In this document: piece by piece, positions 23,068 to 33,187 of the stretch
Position numbering within the stretch: position 1 is the first letter of the stretch
Layout of the letters: every line of letters begins with the position of its first letter
Source: JBDHUW01 sp039809345
GTDB lineage: Bacteria > Patescibacteriota > Gracilibacteria > Absconditabacterales > Absconditicoccaceae
Length of the DNA stretch: 64,000 bases
Assembly: GCA_039809345.1 (NCBI GenBank)
Contig: JBDHUW010000005.1
Location: 45,803 to 109,802 of the forward strand
Direction of reading: 5' to 3'
Translations under genes and position numbers: made by a program
Notes under the pieces: generated by a model
What the model was told of the DNA's origin: nothing
The model's database searches: none
Seen by the model: only the letters and a program-made list of their open reading frames with translations

Positions 23068-24072
23068 CTATCTTTGCCAGCTCCACGTAGCTGGCAGGTT
23101 GAATACCAATCCACTTGCAACGCTGGGCACCTCAGTTCGGTTTTCAAGTATCTGAGTGTATTCTATTTTTTCGATCTTGAATTCCCATGTGGCAGTGGGA
23201 GTTGGGTAGTAGGCAGGGGTTTCAAGGCTGGTTAGAATGTTAATGGGAGAGTCGTTGCTGAAGTATTTAACTCCCACGTCAATAACTCCAGTTGTGGCTA
23301 CGGTGATTTCGTAAGGGTGTCCATTGAGATACAAAGTAGCTTTTTTGCCCACTATTCCAACTCCCATATCCTTTGCAGAATAGTGGATTTTATTGATATA
23401 CCCCTTGTGGGTATCCCATCCTTGCCAGCCATAGGTATTTATGGTCATGTGGGCCAGTGTTGAAGGTCCTCCCTGTTCAGAGTTCCAGTATAAGGCAGTA
23501 CCTACCACCTGGAGTACATCCGTTACGGATTTTTTGGACGGGACATAGATATTGTCTATTCCCTTTCGCATATTTTTGTCTTCGTATGCTCTAACCCCAT
23601 TACGATATCCTTCGAGGTTATAATCTGACAGAGATATACTAAATCTCCCGATTTCTTCCTTTTTTTGGGGTGTGCGAGTTTGCACATGCACATATAATTT
23701 ATTTGTTACATCCTCTTTTAGGAAGGAAGTATCCCTAAAAAAGTTTAGAAACAATTTGTCCCCTCGCATGGTTCCTGATCCAACCGCTTGTCCTGTATTC
23801 ACCTCTACGGTGATTGAGGTTACTAGAGGATTTATTTTGTATCCATTTTCACCTTTCACATCGTAGGCTAGGCCACTCAGGTAGCGACCGTCTTCATCAC
23901 CCACAATTTCAATGGGAAAGATGAACCCATTTACTACCTGCCCTCCATAGGGGAATTCATTTTCCAGTATCTTCAGAGATGACTGGGGTTCGATCGTCTC
24001 TAATTCTTTTTGACAACCTATCAGGCTGCTAACGGCGAGAATTAGTATCGCCAGATTTAATAATTTTTTCAT
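23068..24072 (-). CDS. Foreign-looking lipoprotein (334 aa) written in the standard code
   Basis: Starts MKKLLNLAILILAVSSLIGC, a signal peptide with a lipobox Cys at residue 20, followed by QKELETIEPQ. The rest is a beta-rich extracytoplasmic protein with Trp-rich patches (TYGWQGWDTHKG, TATWEFKIEK) and no family I recognise. It has about 30 glycines, all GGN, and not one UGA, whereas neighbouring native genes use UGA heavily. Its two CGA codons sit in M-R-G-D-K and M-R-K-G, natural for Arg. GC is visibly higher. It has its own consensus promoter and terminator. All this points to recent transfer from a standard-code bacterium. Confidence 0.93.
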   Translation of the reverse strand: MKKLLNLAILILAVSSLIGCQKELETIEPQSSLKILENEFPYGGQVVNGFIFPIEIVGDEDGRYLSGLAYDVKGENGYKINPLVTSITVEVNTGQAVGSGTMRGDKLFLNFFRDTSFLKEDVTNKLYVHVQTRTPQKKEEIGRFSISLSDYNLEGYRNGVRAYEDKNMRKGIDNIYVPSKKSVTDVLQVVGTALYWNSEQGGPSTLAHMTINTYGWQGWDTHKGYINKIHYSAKDMGVGIVGKKATLYLNGHPYEITVATTGVIDVGVKYFSNDSPINILTSLETPAYYPTPTATWEFKIEKIEYTQILENRTEVPSVASGLVFNLPATWSWQR

Positions 24073-24098
24073 AAAAATTTTATTTGTTTTATGGGAGT

Positions 24099-24126
24099 AT
24101 TATAAACTATATTTTATTAATGTCAA
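24099..24126 (-). promoter_or_regulatory. Consensus sigma70-type promoter for the lipoprotein gene
   Basis: On the minus strand: perfect TTGACA (24121-24126) and perfect TATAAT (24099-24104) separated by 16 bp, about 27 bp upstream of the lipoprotein ATG. It is the best promoter match I saw in the window. Confidence 0.75.
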
Positions 24127-24303
24127 TGCATTTTTATTGAAAACGTTTTGCGATATAATTGTGTTACGATCGTCTTCCCCATTTTTTCCTATCTTATTCT
24201 TTGTTTTCTCACACGCACATACGTATGATTTGCTATTTTTTAGTTTGCAAATCTGGTATGTATGACTATAAACACGTCAAATACACTATTTCACCAATAT
24301 TAT

Positions 24304-27240
24304 ATGGCGCAACTCTTCTCCAATTGAACGATCAAAAGTAGTACTGAGGTTATTTGATGATATAGTCAAGAACACTCACTTTCAATCATACAAAAACTGT
24401 ATGAGGATTTTCAAAGAGGTTTGATGAAAAATGAAACTGCATATGAGCAGACGTTTAATCAATTGTTTTTTGTTGAGTTACTCGGCTATACACCAAATGA
24501 AAATGTACGTCCAAAAGCATGAACACCAGTAGGTGGAAAGATTGCAGATGTGGCTTTGTGAATTTTTGATGATGGAGTATATACCACAGATTGAGTACAA
24601 GTAGCAGTAGAACTCAAAGACTGTACGGTGCAACTGGACAAAAAGCAATCGCGTGTTGATACGTCGACACCAGTAGAACAATGATTCCAATATAAAACAT
24701 CATTCAAAAACTGTGGATGGCTGATAGTAAGCAACTATTTTGTCACAAGATTATATAGAGATAACAAACAAGACTATGAAGAATGGACCCTTGAGCAATT
24801 ACTTGATCCAACCAATGAGTACTTTCAATTGAGAAAACTTATACTTTTGTTGCACAAAAATAGATTGCTAAAAATCGGTAGTAGTGAATCGTTTACCGAG
24901 AAATTACTTAGTCAATTCCGTATTGAACAGCAGAACATTACAAAAAAGTTCTATAAAGAATATAAAACCCTGCGTCTTGAACTTATTAATGATATTAGAC
25001 AGCACAATGCTGATATTAGTATTGAAACAGCAGTAGAAAAGGCACAAAAAATTATTGATCGTATCGTGTTTATTCATTTCTGTGAGGATAGAGGATTATT
25101 ACCAGATGGAAAGTTGAAAGAAAATGTGTATCGTGCTGCTGAGGCTGATTTTACTCCTTGGGAAGTCCTCAAAAAGTTTTTCAAATGAGTAGATAGTGGA
25201 AGTGATAAGTTATGAATTCCTCACGGCTACAATGGTGAATTATTCAAACCAGATACTGTTTTGGACTGAATCCATGTATGAGATAGTATTTGCAAGAAAT
25301 TCATTGAAATTGGGAATTATGATTTTGCAGAAGAGCTGTCTGTGACCATCTTGTGACATATTTTTGAACAAAGTATTTCAGATATTGAAAACCTGAAAAT
25401 AGAGCTACTAGGAGAGACAACAGAAACTGATCACCTCGTAGAAAAGAAAGAATCAAAGCGTAAAAAAGACGGTATCTTTTATACTCCTGAATATATTGTC
25501 GACTATATTGTAGAAAATAGTTTGATGAAATATTTGTCTGAAAAGGAAGATGCGTGTTTGGACAAAGTAGGGAAAAGGTGATGATACAAGACTGAAATCG
25601 AAGCATATCAAGCATATCAACATATACTCCAAAATATCAAAGTGGTAGATCCTGCCTGTGGGAGTGGTGCATTTTTGGTAAAGGTATTTGATAGACTATA
25701 CGCAGAAAATGAAAGAGTAGGAAAGATTGTGGGGTGACTATTTGATGAAACTGAAACATACAAAAATATCCTCACAAATAATATTTACGGAGTTGACCTC
25801 AATGCTGAATCAGTAGAAATCACAAAACTTTCACTCTGGTTGAAATCTGCTCAAAAGGGTAAGAAATTAAATAACTTAGATAAGAATATCAAATGTGGTA
25901 ACTCACTTATCGATGATCCTGCAGTAGCATGAGATAAGGCATTTAGTTGGGAGAAGGAGTTTGCTGGTGTGTTTAAGGAATGAGGGTTTGATGTGGTGGT
26001 GGGGAATCCGCCGTATGTTGTTGTTAAAAAAGATGAGTATAGTAAATATGAATGGAATAATGATTTATATTTAATGTTTTTTGAAAAAACTCTAAAAAGT
26101 TTAATTAATAAAAATTCATTCTATTTTGGATTTATCACACCAAGATTTTTTTTAGTAAATCAAAATTCTATAAAAATCAGAAAATATTTATTAAATGAAG
26201 TAAATTTAATAATATTAGTTGAAACATCACCTTTTGAAGATGCTGAAACAGAATGCGTAATAAGCATTATTAATTCTAATACGATAGAAAATGATATAAA
26301 TGTTTTAAAGGACATTAATTGAAATATTTGTTATTATCAACAAATTAGTAAAAAAGAGATATTAGCTTCATCGGATTTATTAATTAATACAAATACTAAT
26401 ACTGAAATAATTTCTATTTTAAAAAATATAGAAAAAAAATGCTTTAAACTTTGAGATATATCTATAAGCAAAAGAGGTATGGAAATAGGGAAATCTCATT
26501 TAAGAAATAATAGCTGAATACCCACCTTAATAGGACAAGATGTAAATAAATATAACATCAAGTTCGAGGATACTCATATAGATTATTCTCATAAAGAGTA
26601 TCTAAGACTAAAGAATTTTTTTGAGTATAATTTGATTTATCTTAGAAGAGTGTCAAATTGCTTGGTTGCTACTTTCTGAATGAATTATGCATATAATAAA
26701 AATCTATATTGAATATATATTGTAAGTGAAGATTTTAATCCTAAATTTGTTACTGCATTACTGAATTCAAAGCTTATGACATATTACTATGAAGCAAAAT
26801 TTACAACTAAAAAATGAGATCTTTTCCCTGAAATACAAACATACTTATATGAACAATTGCCAATTAAAAAAACTAATCATTTTCAACAAAGTAAAATCTC
26901 TGAATTAGTAGATAAAATAACTGTCAACAATGTTGAATTAAATAAAAGTCAAAACACTTTCCTTACTAGAATCAAATCAAACCTCACCGAAAAAATCACT
27001 AAAAAGCTAGAAAACTTTGAAGAATTATCATTCAAGGATTTTGTTGCTGAACTCAAAAAACAAAAAGTTATACTTTCACTTGTGCAACAAGACGAACGAG
27101 AGCCATATTTCAACGACTATAAATCTCGTGTACTTGACCTCAAATCACAAATCCAACAAACTGACACTGAAATAGACAATATGGTTTTTGACTTGTATGG
27201 ATTGACCCAGGAAGAGAGAAAAGTTGTTTTAGATGGTTAG
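24304..27240 (+). CDS. Single-chain type IIG restriction-modification enzyme (Eco57I-like)
   Basis: 978 residues in one frame with UGA=Gly. The N-terminal region carries a PD-(D/E)xK-like nuclease pattern (KIADVALGIF ... VAVELKDC). A helical region follows, then GIFYTPEYIVDYIV, SAM motif I DPACGSGAFLVK (about residue 450) and catalytic motif IV VVGNPPYVV, as in N6-adenine methyltransferases. A target-recognition region follows, then a C-terminal helical end whose ...DE-x-EPYF... has CGA at x (27097-27099), where this family usually has Trp (EWEeyF), and FDLYGLTQEER. One protein would both modify and cut. The stretch 26000-26900 is markedly more AT-rich. Confidence 0.92.
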
Positions 27241-27249
27241 AGACAAATC

Positions 27250-27297
27250 ATGCTTGTATTTGTAGATGAGGCAGGCGATCCATGATATGCATTATAA
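27250..27297 (+). pseudogene. Remnant of a DUF3800-domain gene
   Basis: MLVFVDEAGDPGYAL then TAA. The sequence V-D-E-A-G-D-P-G is the hallmark N-terminus of DUF3800 proteins (usually D-E-S-G-D-P-G), which are often found in defence islands. Only 15 codons remain before a stop, and the rest of the family is not visible downstream, so this is a broken remnant. The Gly of D-P-G is UGA, so it decayed in a genome already using this code. Confidence 0.55.
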
Positions 27298-27363
27298 TCT
27301 TTTTCTATTGAATATGATGCAAATAATGGTATAAATATACCATTTATCTATACTTAACTATCC

Positions 27364-27906
27364 ATGGTTAATAAAAATATAGATTTCAAAATATGCGTGG
27401 ATGAGTGGAGGTGATTGGAGCTGTATAAAAAGAATTTTAAAATGTACATAGATGAGCACTTCCTCCACACGACATTTTCAAAAAAACATAATCTTGATAA
27501 CCACATACATCGGTTTAAAGAAAAGATTAAACGTAATCAACAACCAGAAATAGTAAAAAAAATGTTGCAACGGCATATATATTATGTCAATTTTGGAATT
27601 AATATTGGTACAGAAATAAATGCAACTAGACCATCAATTATAATGAAAGATTGAGATTATTGATTTTGAGAAGATATTATCGTAATACCATTAACATCCA
27701 TTACGCCTGAAAAATCCAAAGATACTTTTGATATTCCTGTTCCTACGATTGCAGCTGAATGATTGAGAAATGATAGTTATGCCAAGATCAGACAAATGCG
27801 TTGTGTGTCAAAGAAAAGAATAGAGATGTATGTATGAAAAGTTGTAGACGATACAATTAAGCAACAGATTACTGAAGCTATCAAAAAAATGTTAAAATTA
27901 AAATAA
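27364..27906 (+). CDS. PemK/MazF-like endoribonuclease toxin with N-terminal extension (180 aa)
   Basis: The C-terminal about 110 residues follow the PemK/MazF fold: VNFGINIGTEINATRPSIIM, then EDIIVIPLTSI, and SYAKIRQMRCVSKKRIE with VGKVVDD near the end. Such toxins cut mRNA and are usually paired with a small antitoxin. Here about 75 basic residues precede the toxin domain, and no antitoxin gene sits immediately upstream or downstream. It lies between the restriction enzyme and a BRO-N gene, in a defence-like region. Confidence 0.82.
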
Positions 27907-27966
27907 AAAAATCTCCTTATCTTTCAAAGGAGATCGTGCCTGTACTGCTACAGGGGACATCTAAGT
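27907..27966 (-). ncRNA. Candidate small RNA antisense to the end of the toxin region
   Basis: On the minus strand a promoter-like pair (27973-28000) is followed by a short segment with a perfect hairpin CCTGTA-GCAG-TACAGG (27938-27953), then a second hairpin ATCTCCTTT...AAGGAGAT followed by seven T. No ORF of useful length is present. Size about 60 nt. It converges on the PemK-like gene. Function unknown; expression is not shown by sequence alone. Confidence 0.4.
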
Positions 27967-27972
27967 AAGTAC

Positions 27973-28000
27973 AGTATAATGAGAAATTAAAAATTTGCAA
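27973..28000 (-). promoter_or_regulatory. Predicted promoter of the candidate small RNA
   Basis: Minus strand TTGCAA (27995-28000), 16 bp, TATACT (27973-27978). Four of six and five of six matches to the sigma70 consensus. Points leftward into the two-hairpin segment. Confidence 0.4.
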
Positions 28001-28124
28001 GTAAAAATGCTACCGGCTTAATTATGATTCGAAATGTGCCATATGAAATGCTGACTGAGTAGTATAAACTACACTGATTAGAATAACTTCTCCTTGATTT
28101 TATATTTCATGTTGGTATATATGT

Positions 28125-28140
28125 ACCATATATATATGGT
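28125..28140. promoter_or_regulatory. Perfect 16-bp palindrome upstream of the BRO-N gene (possible operator)
   Basis: ACCATATATATATGGT is a perfect inverted repeat about 90 bp before the BRO-N start, overlapping a second near-palindrome GGTATATATGTACC at 28114-28127. The pair has the size of a dimeric repressor site. AT-rich palindromes can arise by chance, so this is weak. Confidence 0.3.
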
Positions 28141-28230
28141 TATATAAAAAGTGAATACGACATGCAGCCAATAACCATAGAAACCAGATAAGATTTAGTA
28201 GGTAATTTATTTCTCTTATTGATTCTTCTC

Positions 28231-29073
28231 ATGTCTATTTACCTTACTCTTTTCCAAGATAAAACAATCCGTCGCCATCGAGATGAAAAAGCTGAAAAGC
28301 GATATTTTCCTGTAGTAGATATTGTAGAAATCGCATCCGGAAGTTCTGACGGAAAGAATTATCGAAAAGTACTCAAACATCGTCTTAAAAAAGAAGAATC
28401 TGAAGTGGTTACAAATTGTAACCAGTTGAAAATGAAAGCTCCTGATGGTAAGATGAGAGAAACAGATGTTGCAGATGTAGAAACGATCTTGCGTCTTATC
28501 CAATCTATCCCAAGCCCAAACGCTGAACCTCTCAAACTTCGACTTGCTAAAGTTGGATATGAACGTATGCAAGAAACTGTAGATCCAGCACTCAGTATTG
28601 ATAGAGCAAGAGAAAACTGGAAAAAGTATGGTAGAAGTGAAAAGCGAATCCAACAACGCATGATGGGTCAGGAGACAAGAAACAAACTTACTGACTATCG
28701 AAAAGACCACGATGTCAAAGAATGAGAAGAATATACTATTTTGACGAATACTATCCATGAAGAGCGGACGTGACTTTCAGTCAAAGACCACAAGAAACTC
28801 AAATGACTCAAATCGCAAAACCTCAGGGACCACATGAGTGAAGCTGAGTTGATTTTTACCGCACTTGCAGAACTCTCTACTCGTCAAATAGCAGAATTTG
28901 ACCAAGCAACATGACTCATGGAAAACAAAATTGCTAGCAAGCAGTGATGAAAGATCGCTAAGCAAGCAAGAAGAGAACTGGAAGCCAAAACAGGCAAGTC
29001 AATTGTTACTGATCAAAACTATCTTAAACAGAAATCCCAAAAAACTCCCAAGCATTTACTCAAAAATACCTAA
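28231..29073 (+). CDS. BRO-N domain (prophage antirepressor-like) protein
   Basis: 280 residues. Follows the widespread BRO-N/antirepressor-like family closely: IRRH-x-DE, EK-x-YFPVVDIVE, KNY-x-KVLKHRL, TNCNQLKMKAPDGK, IPSPNAEPLK-x-LAKVGYER, EK-x-IQQRM, LTDY-x-K and LRDHMSEAELIFTAL. At each x the codon is CGA, and at each the family has a conserved Trp (RRxWde, eWYF, YWk, FKxWLA, eWIe, LTDeWk). The genuine Arg residues are CGT, CGC, AGA or AGG. The CGA codons are at 28279, 28300, 28363, 28540, 28645 and 28699. DNA-binding or stress-linked role presumed. A TTG 12 bp upstream is an alternative start. Confidence 0.9.
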
Positions 29074-29161
29074 TCTTACTATAAAACCTTGATTTTCCTC
29101 TCATCTTCCCTATTGTCTCTACTGGCTCCATGAGTCAACAATTTTTCCCAGCATTTGCTAG

Positions 29162-29236
29162 GATCCCGTCGTTCAACGGATAGGACACAGTTTTGCGAAG
29201 ACTGTAATTTGGGTTCGATTCCCAACGGGGTCACCA
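29162..29236 (+). tRNA. tRNA-Arg (anticodon GCG), CCA encoded
   Basis: Acceptor 29162-29168 pairs with 29226-29232, discriminator A29233, followed by an encoded CCA. Anticodon stem 29188-29192/29200-29204, loop TTGCGAA, anticodon GCG at 29195-29197. Bacteria normally use ACG (inosine-modified), which also reads CGA. A GCG anticodon reads only CGU and CGC, which is what is needed if CGA no longer means Arg. Confidence 0.93.
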
Positions 29237-29263
29237 TCATTTATACACCAAAAAAACGAGAGC

Positions 29264-30028
29264 ATGTACAATGAGTTGTGTGAGAAATTGGGTGAACAAC
29301 ATGCAGATAATTATATAGCGGTGTTCAATGAGTTGGACAAGTATTTTGATACCCTTGTGCAAGAGCATACAGACAGATTTATGCCATACAATGAAAAGAT
29401 AAAGGTGATATGACAAGATACTCAGCCCATTTCGCTTTTTGTAAAGAAATATGAACAGAAATTAAAATATTTTTGAGAACTTAGAAATGAAATTTCACAT
29501 GGATTCAAGATAGATGGAAAGCATTATTGTACTCCAAGTTATCATGCAGTAGAGGAGTTGAGAAAGGTCAAAGAAGCGATTATAAAACCAGTGACAGTAT
29601 GAGCAATCTATAAAAAGCAAGTATTCACTTGTACTGTGGAGGATTCATTGAAAGACACGATGATTGCGATGAAAAACTTTGGATACACGCATGTACCTGT
29701 TTATACAAGTGCAAAAGTATTTGTATGAGTGCTCACGCAGTCTGCAATCTGTGAGTGGTTGGCATATCATATGCAAGATATGACAAAACCGCTTGATCAG
29801 GTGAGTGTAGGAGATGTGGATTTGAATGCTGGTATCGAAAATCACGCATTTGTAGAAGCTAATAAGCCACTGTTTTTCATCCCTAAGATGTTTGAAAGCA
29901 GAGGACTAAATCATAGGATATTGTGAGCATTGTTGATTACACAAAATGGAGTGAAAGAAGAAGAACTGATAGGAATCATCACTACCTATGATTTGCCTGC
30001 AGTGACTGAATATAAATTTATTGATTAA
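29264..30028 (+). CDS. CBS-domain protein with helical N-terminal domain (254 aa)
   Basis: About 100 N-terminal helical residues (ending near LRNEISHGFKIDGKHY, which recalls HEPN-type or DUF4145-like helical bundles), then a CBS pair: VEDSLKDTMIAMKNFGYTHVPVY with VGVLTQSAICEWL, and a second motif ending LIGIITTYDLPAV. CBS pairs bind adenine nucleotides and regulate a partner. Ends 11 bp before pheS and could be cotranscribed. Specific function unknown. Confidence 0.8.
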
Positions 30029-30039
30029 TATTTGATTTC

Positions 30040-31065
30040 ATGGATAGTACGGCTATCAAACAAGCATTTGAAAAAGTAGAAACGATGGAAGCATTGGATG
30101 CTTTGTATGATTCGTATTGTGGAAAGCAGTGAGAAATCACACAAGCAAACAAATCTATGGCAACTCTTTCTCCTGAAGAAAAAAGGACGAAATGACAGGA
30201 ATTGCAAGCTATCAGACAAGAGATAGTAGGGCTTTATGAAGCGAAAAAAACTACTTTCCAAAAGGATCTATTTGAAAAGATCATGCAGGATGATATTGTA
30301 GATTATTCTATCGAGAAACCGAGAGAGGGAAAAGGATTTATGCATGTGCTTCATACTGAGCGTAGACGCATAGAGCAACTTTTCATGTCTATGGGGTTCA
30401 ATATTTATTATGGTGATGATGTAGTGACCAAATATGAAAATTTCTACTCAGTAAACATTCCATCGACACATCCAGCCACAGAAATGCATGATACGCTGTT
30501 TTTGCACCAACTAGATGAGTGAGGTGAGAACTTGATTTTGAGGACACATACTTCTGCTATGCAAAATAGATTGATGAAAGAGTTTGGTGCGCCTTTGAGA
30601 GTAGTGATACCTGGAAAGGTATACAGAAACGAAAATTTGGATGCTTCACACGATATGGTGTTTTGGCAGTTGGAAGGGATGGTGATCGACAAAGGTATTT
30701 CTATAGCGCATTTCAAGGACTTGATGACCAAGATTCTTTCAGCGATTTTTGAGAAAGAAGCGAAAATGCGTATGAGACCAGCATTTTTCCCATTTGTAGA
30801 ACCAGGATTTGAGATAGATGCCGGATGTCCGATTTGTGATCAAAAAGGGTGTTCACTTTGTAAGCAGACTGGTTGGATAGAGCTTCTAGGAGCAGGAATG
30901 ATTCATCCGAATGTGTTGCAGCAGGGATGAGTAGATCCTCAGGAGTATACTGGATTTGCTTTTGGGGTAGGTATAAACCGCTTGGTAGCTATCAAGTATG
31001 GAATCAAGGATATCAGATATTTCACAAATGGCGATCTGAAATTTTTGCAGAGTGTGGGGCAATAA
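30040..31065 (+). CDS. pheS: Phenylalanyl-tRNA synthetase alpha subunit
   Basis: 341 residues. N-terminal coiled-coil arm, then class II motifs: motif 2 with VIPGKVYRNENLDASHDMVF, FPFVEPGFEID, and motif 3 GFAFGVGINRLVAIKYGIKDIR. A zinc-ribbon-like loop (GCPICDQKGCSLCKQTG) interrupts the domain. Charges tRNA-Phe together with PheT; pheT is not next to it or elsewhere in the window, so the two subunits are unlinked here. Confidence 0.95.
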
Positions 31066-31149
31066 TACCCTCGTACGATACTCATAAACTATTTGCTTTT
31101 TCATAATTAATATATATAATATATGTAGATTTATTCCTCATAAACCTAC

Positions 31150-33129
31150 ATGAGAGCATTCTTTAAGTTTCTCATCAATATGTGATTATTGGCCTTGTGA
31201 ATTTGGCTGATTATCAGATATACATCGATAGATGAAAATATCATCAAGTTTTTTTCTGGTTGAAATGGTGATAGTGATGACAATGGTAATGGTAATGACG
31301 TAGTGGTAGAGCAGAATGTATGTTTGACGCCATGGTGAGTTTCAATCCCCAATGGTTCTAGCATATTTGCGTACAAATCACCGTATCCAAATGATGAGTG
31401 AGTGTGTGAGGAACAAAAAAGAACATGTGAGGAGGGAGTATTGAAGGGAGATTTTGAATTTGGTGCATGTGATGCATTTTGATGAGTAACAGGATGAACT
31501 GGCAATACAAGTGGAGAGTGGCAATTGCCACCTACGTGAGAGGCTTGTATGACGCCACGATGACAGTCGATACAACATGGAAATTATATAGTATCGTATG
31601 AATCGCCTAGTTCTTGTAAATTTCAAAGAAGAACATGCGTAGACGGACAGCTATTGTGACAGTTTCAGTATAATTATTGTCTGATCACAGCGGGTGCAAG
31701 TGAATGAGGAGAGGCGTGAGATATATCGTACAGCGATGCTCGAAACAACAGCAATGAAGTACACTCTACCCCAGTATTCAATGGTGGTCAGAGTGCAATC
31801 ACTCAGATCCCAAATGACTACTGGAATCAAACATCAAATGGTAAAGTGATAATTCGTGGTACTGCTAGCAATCCAGCTACATTGAGAGATGTTCCTGCGC
31901 CAGTGAAGGAGGACGCATGGAGAAAAAATGATATGACGTATTATGATCTTACGCAAAAATGATGTACTACACCGTGGGGAACATATGTAGATCACAATCA
32001 GTATGTGATTGGCTACAAGTTTTCTAAAGCTTGAGAATGACAATCATGTACATATGAAAGAAGAAACTGTTTCAATGGTAAGTTGAATGGTACATATACT
32101 TTCCCATCATGTACAGCGTGAGGAAAGACATATACGTATGACTCATTTCAATTTAATAATCAATGAGGAGATAAATATATATGGCCAGACATTCCAACGA
32201 AACCTACCAATAGAAGTTGCCGTACTCCATGGGGAACCTATGTAAGAAACTGAGATTATATCAGAGCATATAAATATAGTAGTGCTCCTTGGACCAATGG
32301 ATGTGAGGGAGAAATTAGATACTGTCAAAATGGAAGATTGGACTGATCATATGCTAATAAATCATGTACAATCAAAAATCCACCAACATATAGGTGCTAT
32401 GACTGGAACTGTGGAAACAATAACTGGAACAACTCATGTGCATTGCCACGATGATGATACATATCGCATGGTTCATCTGTGACTGCTTACTCTAATCGAA
32501 ACGGACAATGTAGAACAGAAAGAAGAACGTGCAACAACTGATATCTAAATTGATCATACGGACAACAATATTGTGATAGCTATTACAATCCATGATATAG
32601 ATCATGTTCATTGCCTCGATGAGGCTCGATAGGGCATGGATCATCTGTGACTGCATATAGACAGGATGGGAATAGTTGTTTGTCAGAATCAAGGTACTGT
32701 TCTGATGGATACTTGAATGGATCGTATTCAATGCAAAATTGTCAATCACAGCAATACAGAACATGCTCATTGCCACGATGATGATATATATCACACAATG
32801 AATCTATAGAAGCATTCCAGAATCCTACTGGCCCTTGTACTAAGGAAATCAGAACATGTGTTGATGGTGCATTAAGATGAAGCTTCGCATATGGATCTTG
32901 CGTGCCAGGAAACAATACTAATTTAGATACATATTGAAATCGGGTAGATGCATGATGGTTGGATACGCCACCCCATAGCTCAGATAGTTGCCAGTGAGAT
33001 GCTATGGTGAGTTTCGTATGTTTAGAGATGGATGTAGTTACTTGTATGGATTATAGAAAGATTCAGGATGATGGAGCGGTAGTAGGACGTGCAAAGTATG
33101 AAAAGAGAAACGTAACATGTGTTAGATAA
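31150..33129 (+). CDS. Secreted Cys-rich seven-repeat surface protein (659 aa)
   Basis: An N-terminal membrane or signal helix (LINMGLLALGIWLII) is followed by a Gly/Asn/Asp linker and seven units of about 45 residues, each shaped C-x-(T/L)-P-W-G...hG.sv.aY......C....R.C..G.L.Gs(Y/F)....C. Even Cys numbers per unit suggest disulfides, fitting the DsbB-like gene at 3374. The Trp of P-W-G is TGG in three units and CGA in four, and the following Gly is UGA in five units and GGA in two. A C-terminal domain with more Cys follows. Probably an adhesin or other surface protein; no family recognised. Confidence 0.85.
31321..32880 (+). repeat. Seven tandem Cys-rich repeat units within the surface protein
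   Basis: Repeat starts (first Cys codon) at 31321, 31546, 31963, 32218, 32437, 32605 and 32764. The P-W-G tryptophan codons are TGG at 31333, 31975 and 32230, and CGA at 31558, 32449, 32617 and 32776. Spacers between units 2-3 and 4-5 are longer. Confidence 0.85.
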
Positions 33130-33187
33130 CTTTTTGGTTGCTATAAACTAGAATTGAAAATGAGAGGGAAAAGAATAGATATAGAAT

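Noticed and set aside
27940..28230. Possible small protein genes between the toxin and BRO-N genes
   Set aside because: Only very short frames without plausible ribosome sites; the stretch is better described by the candidate small RNA, its promoter and AT-rich palindromes.
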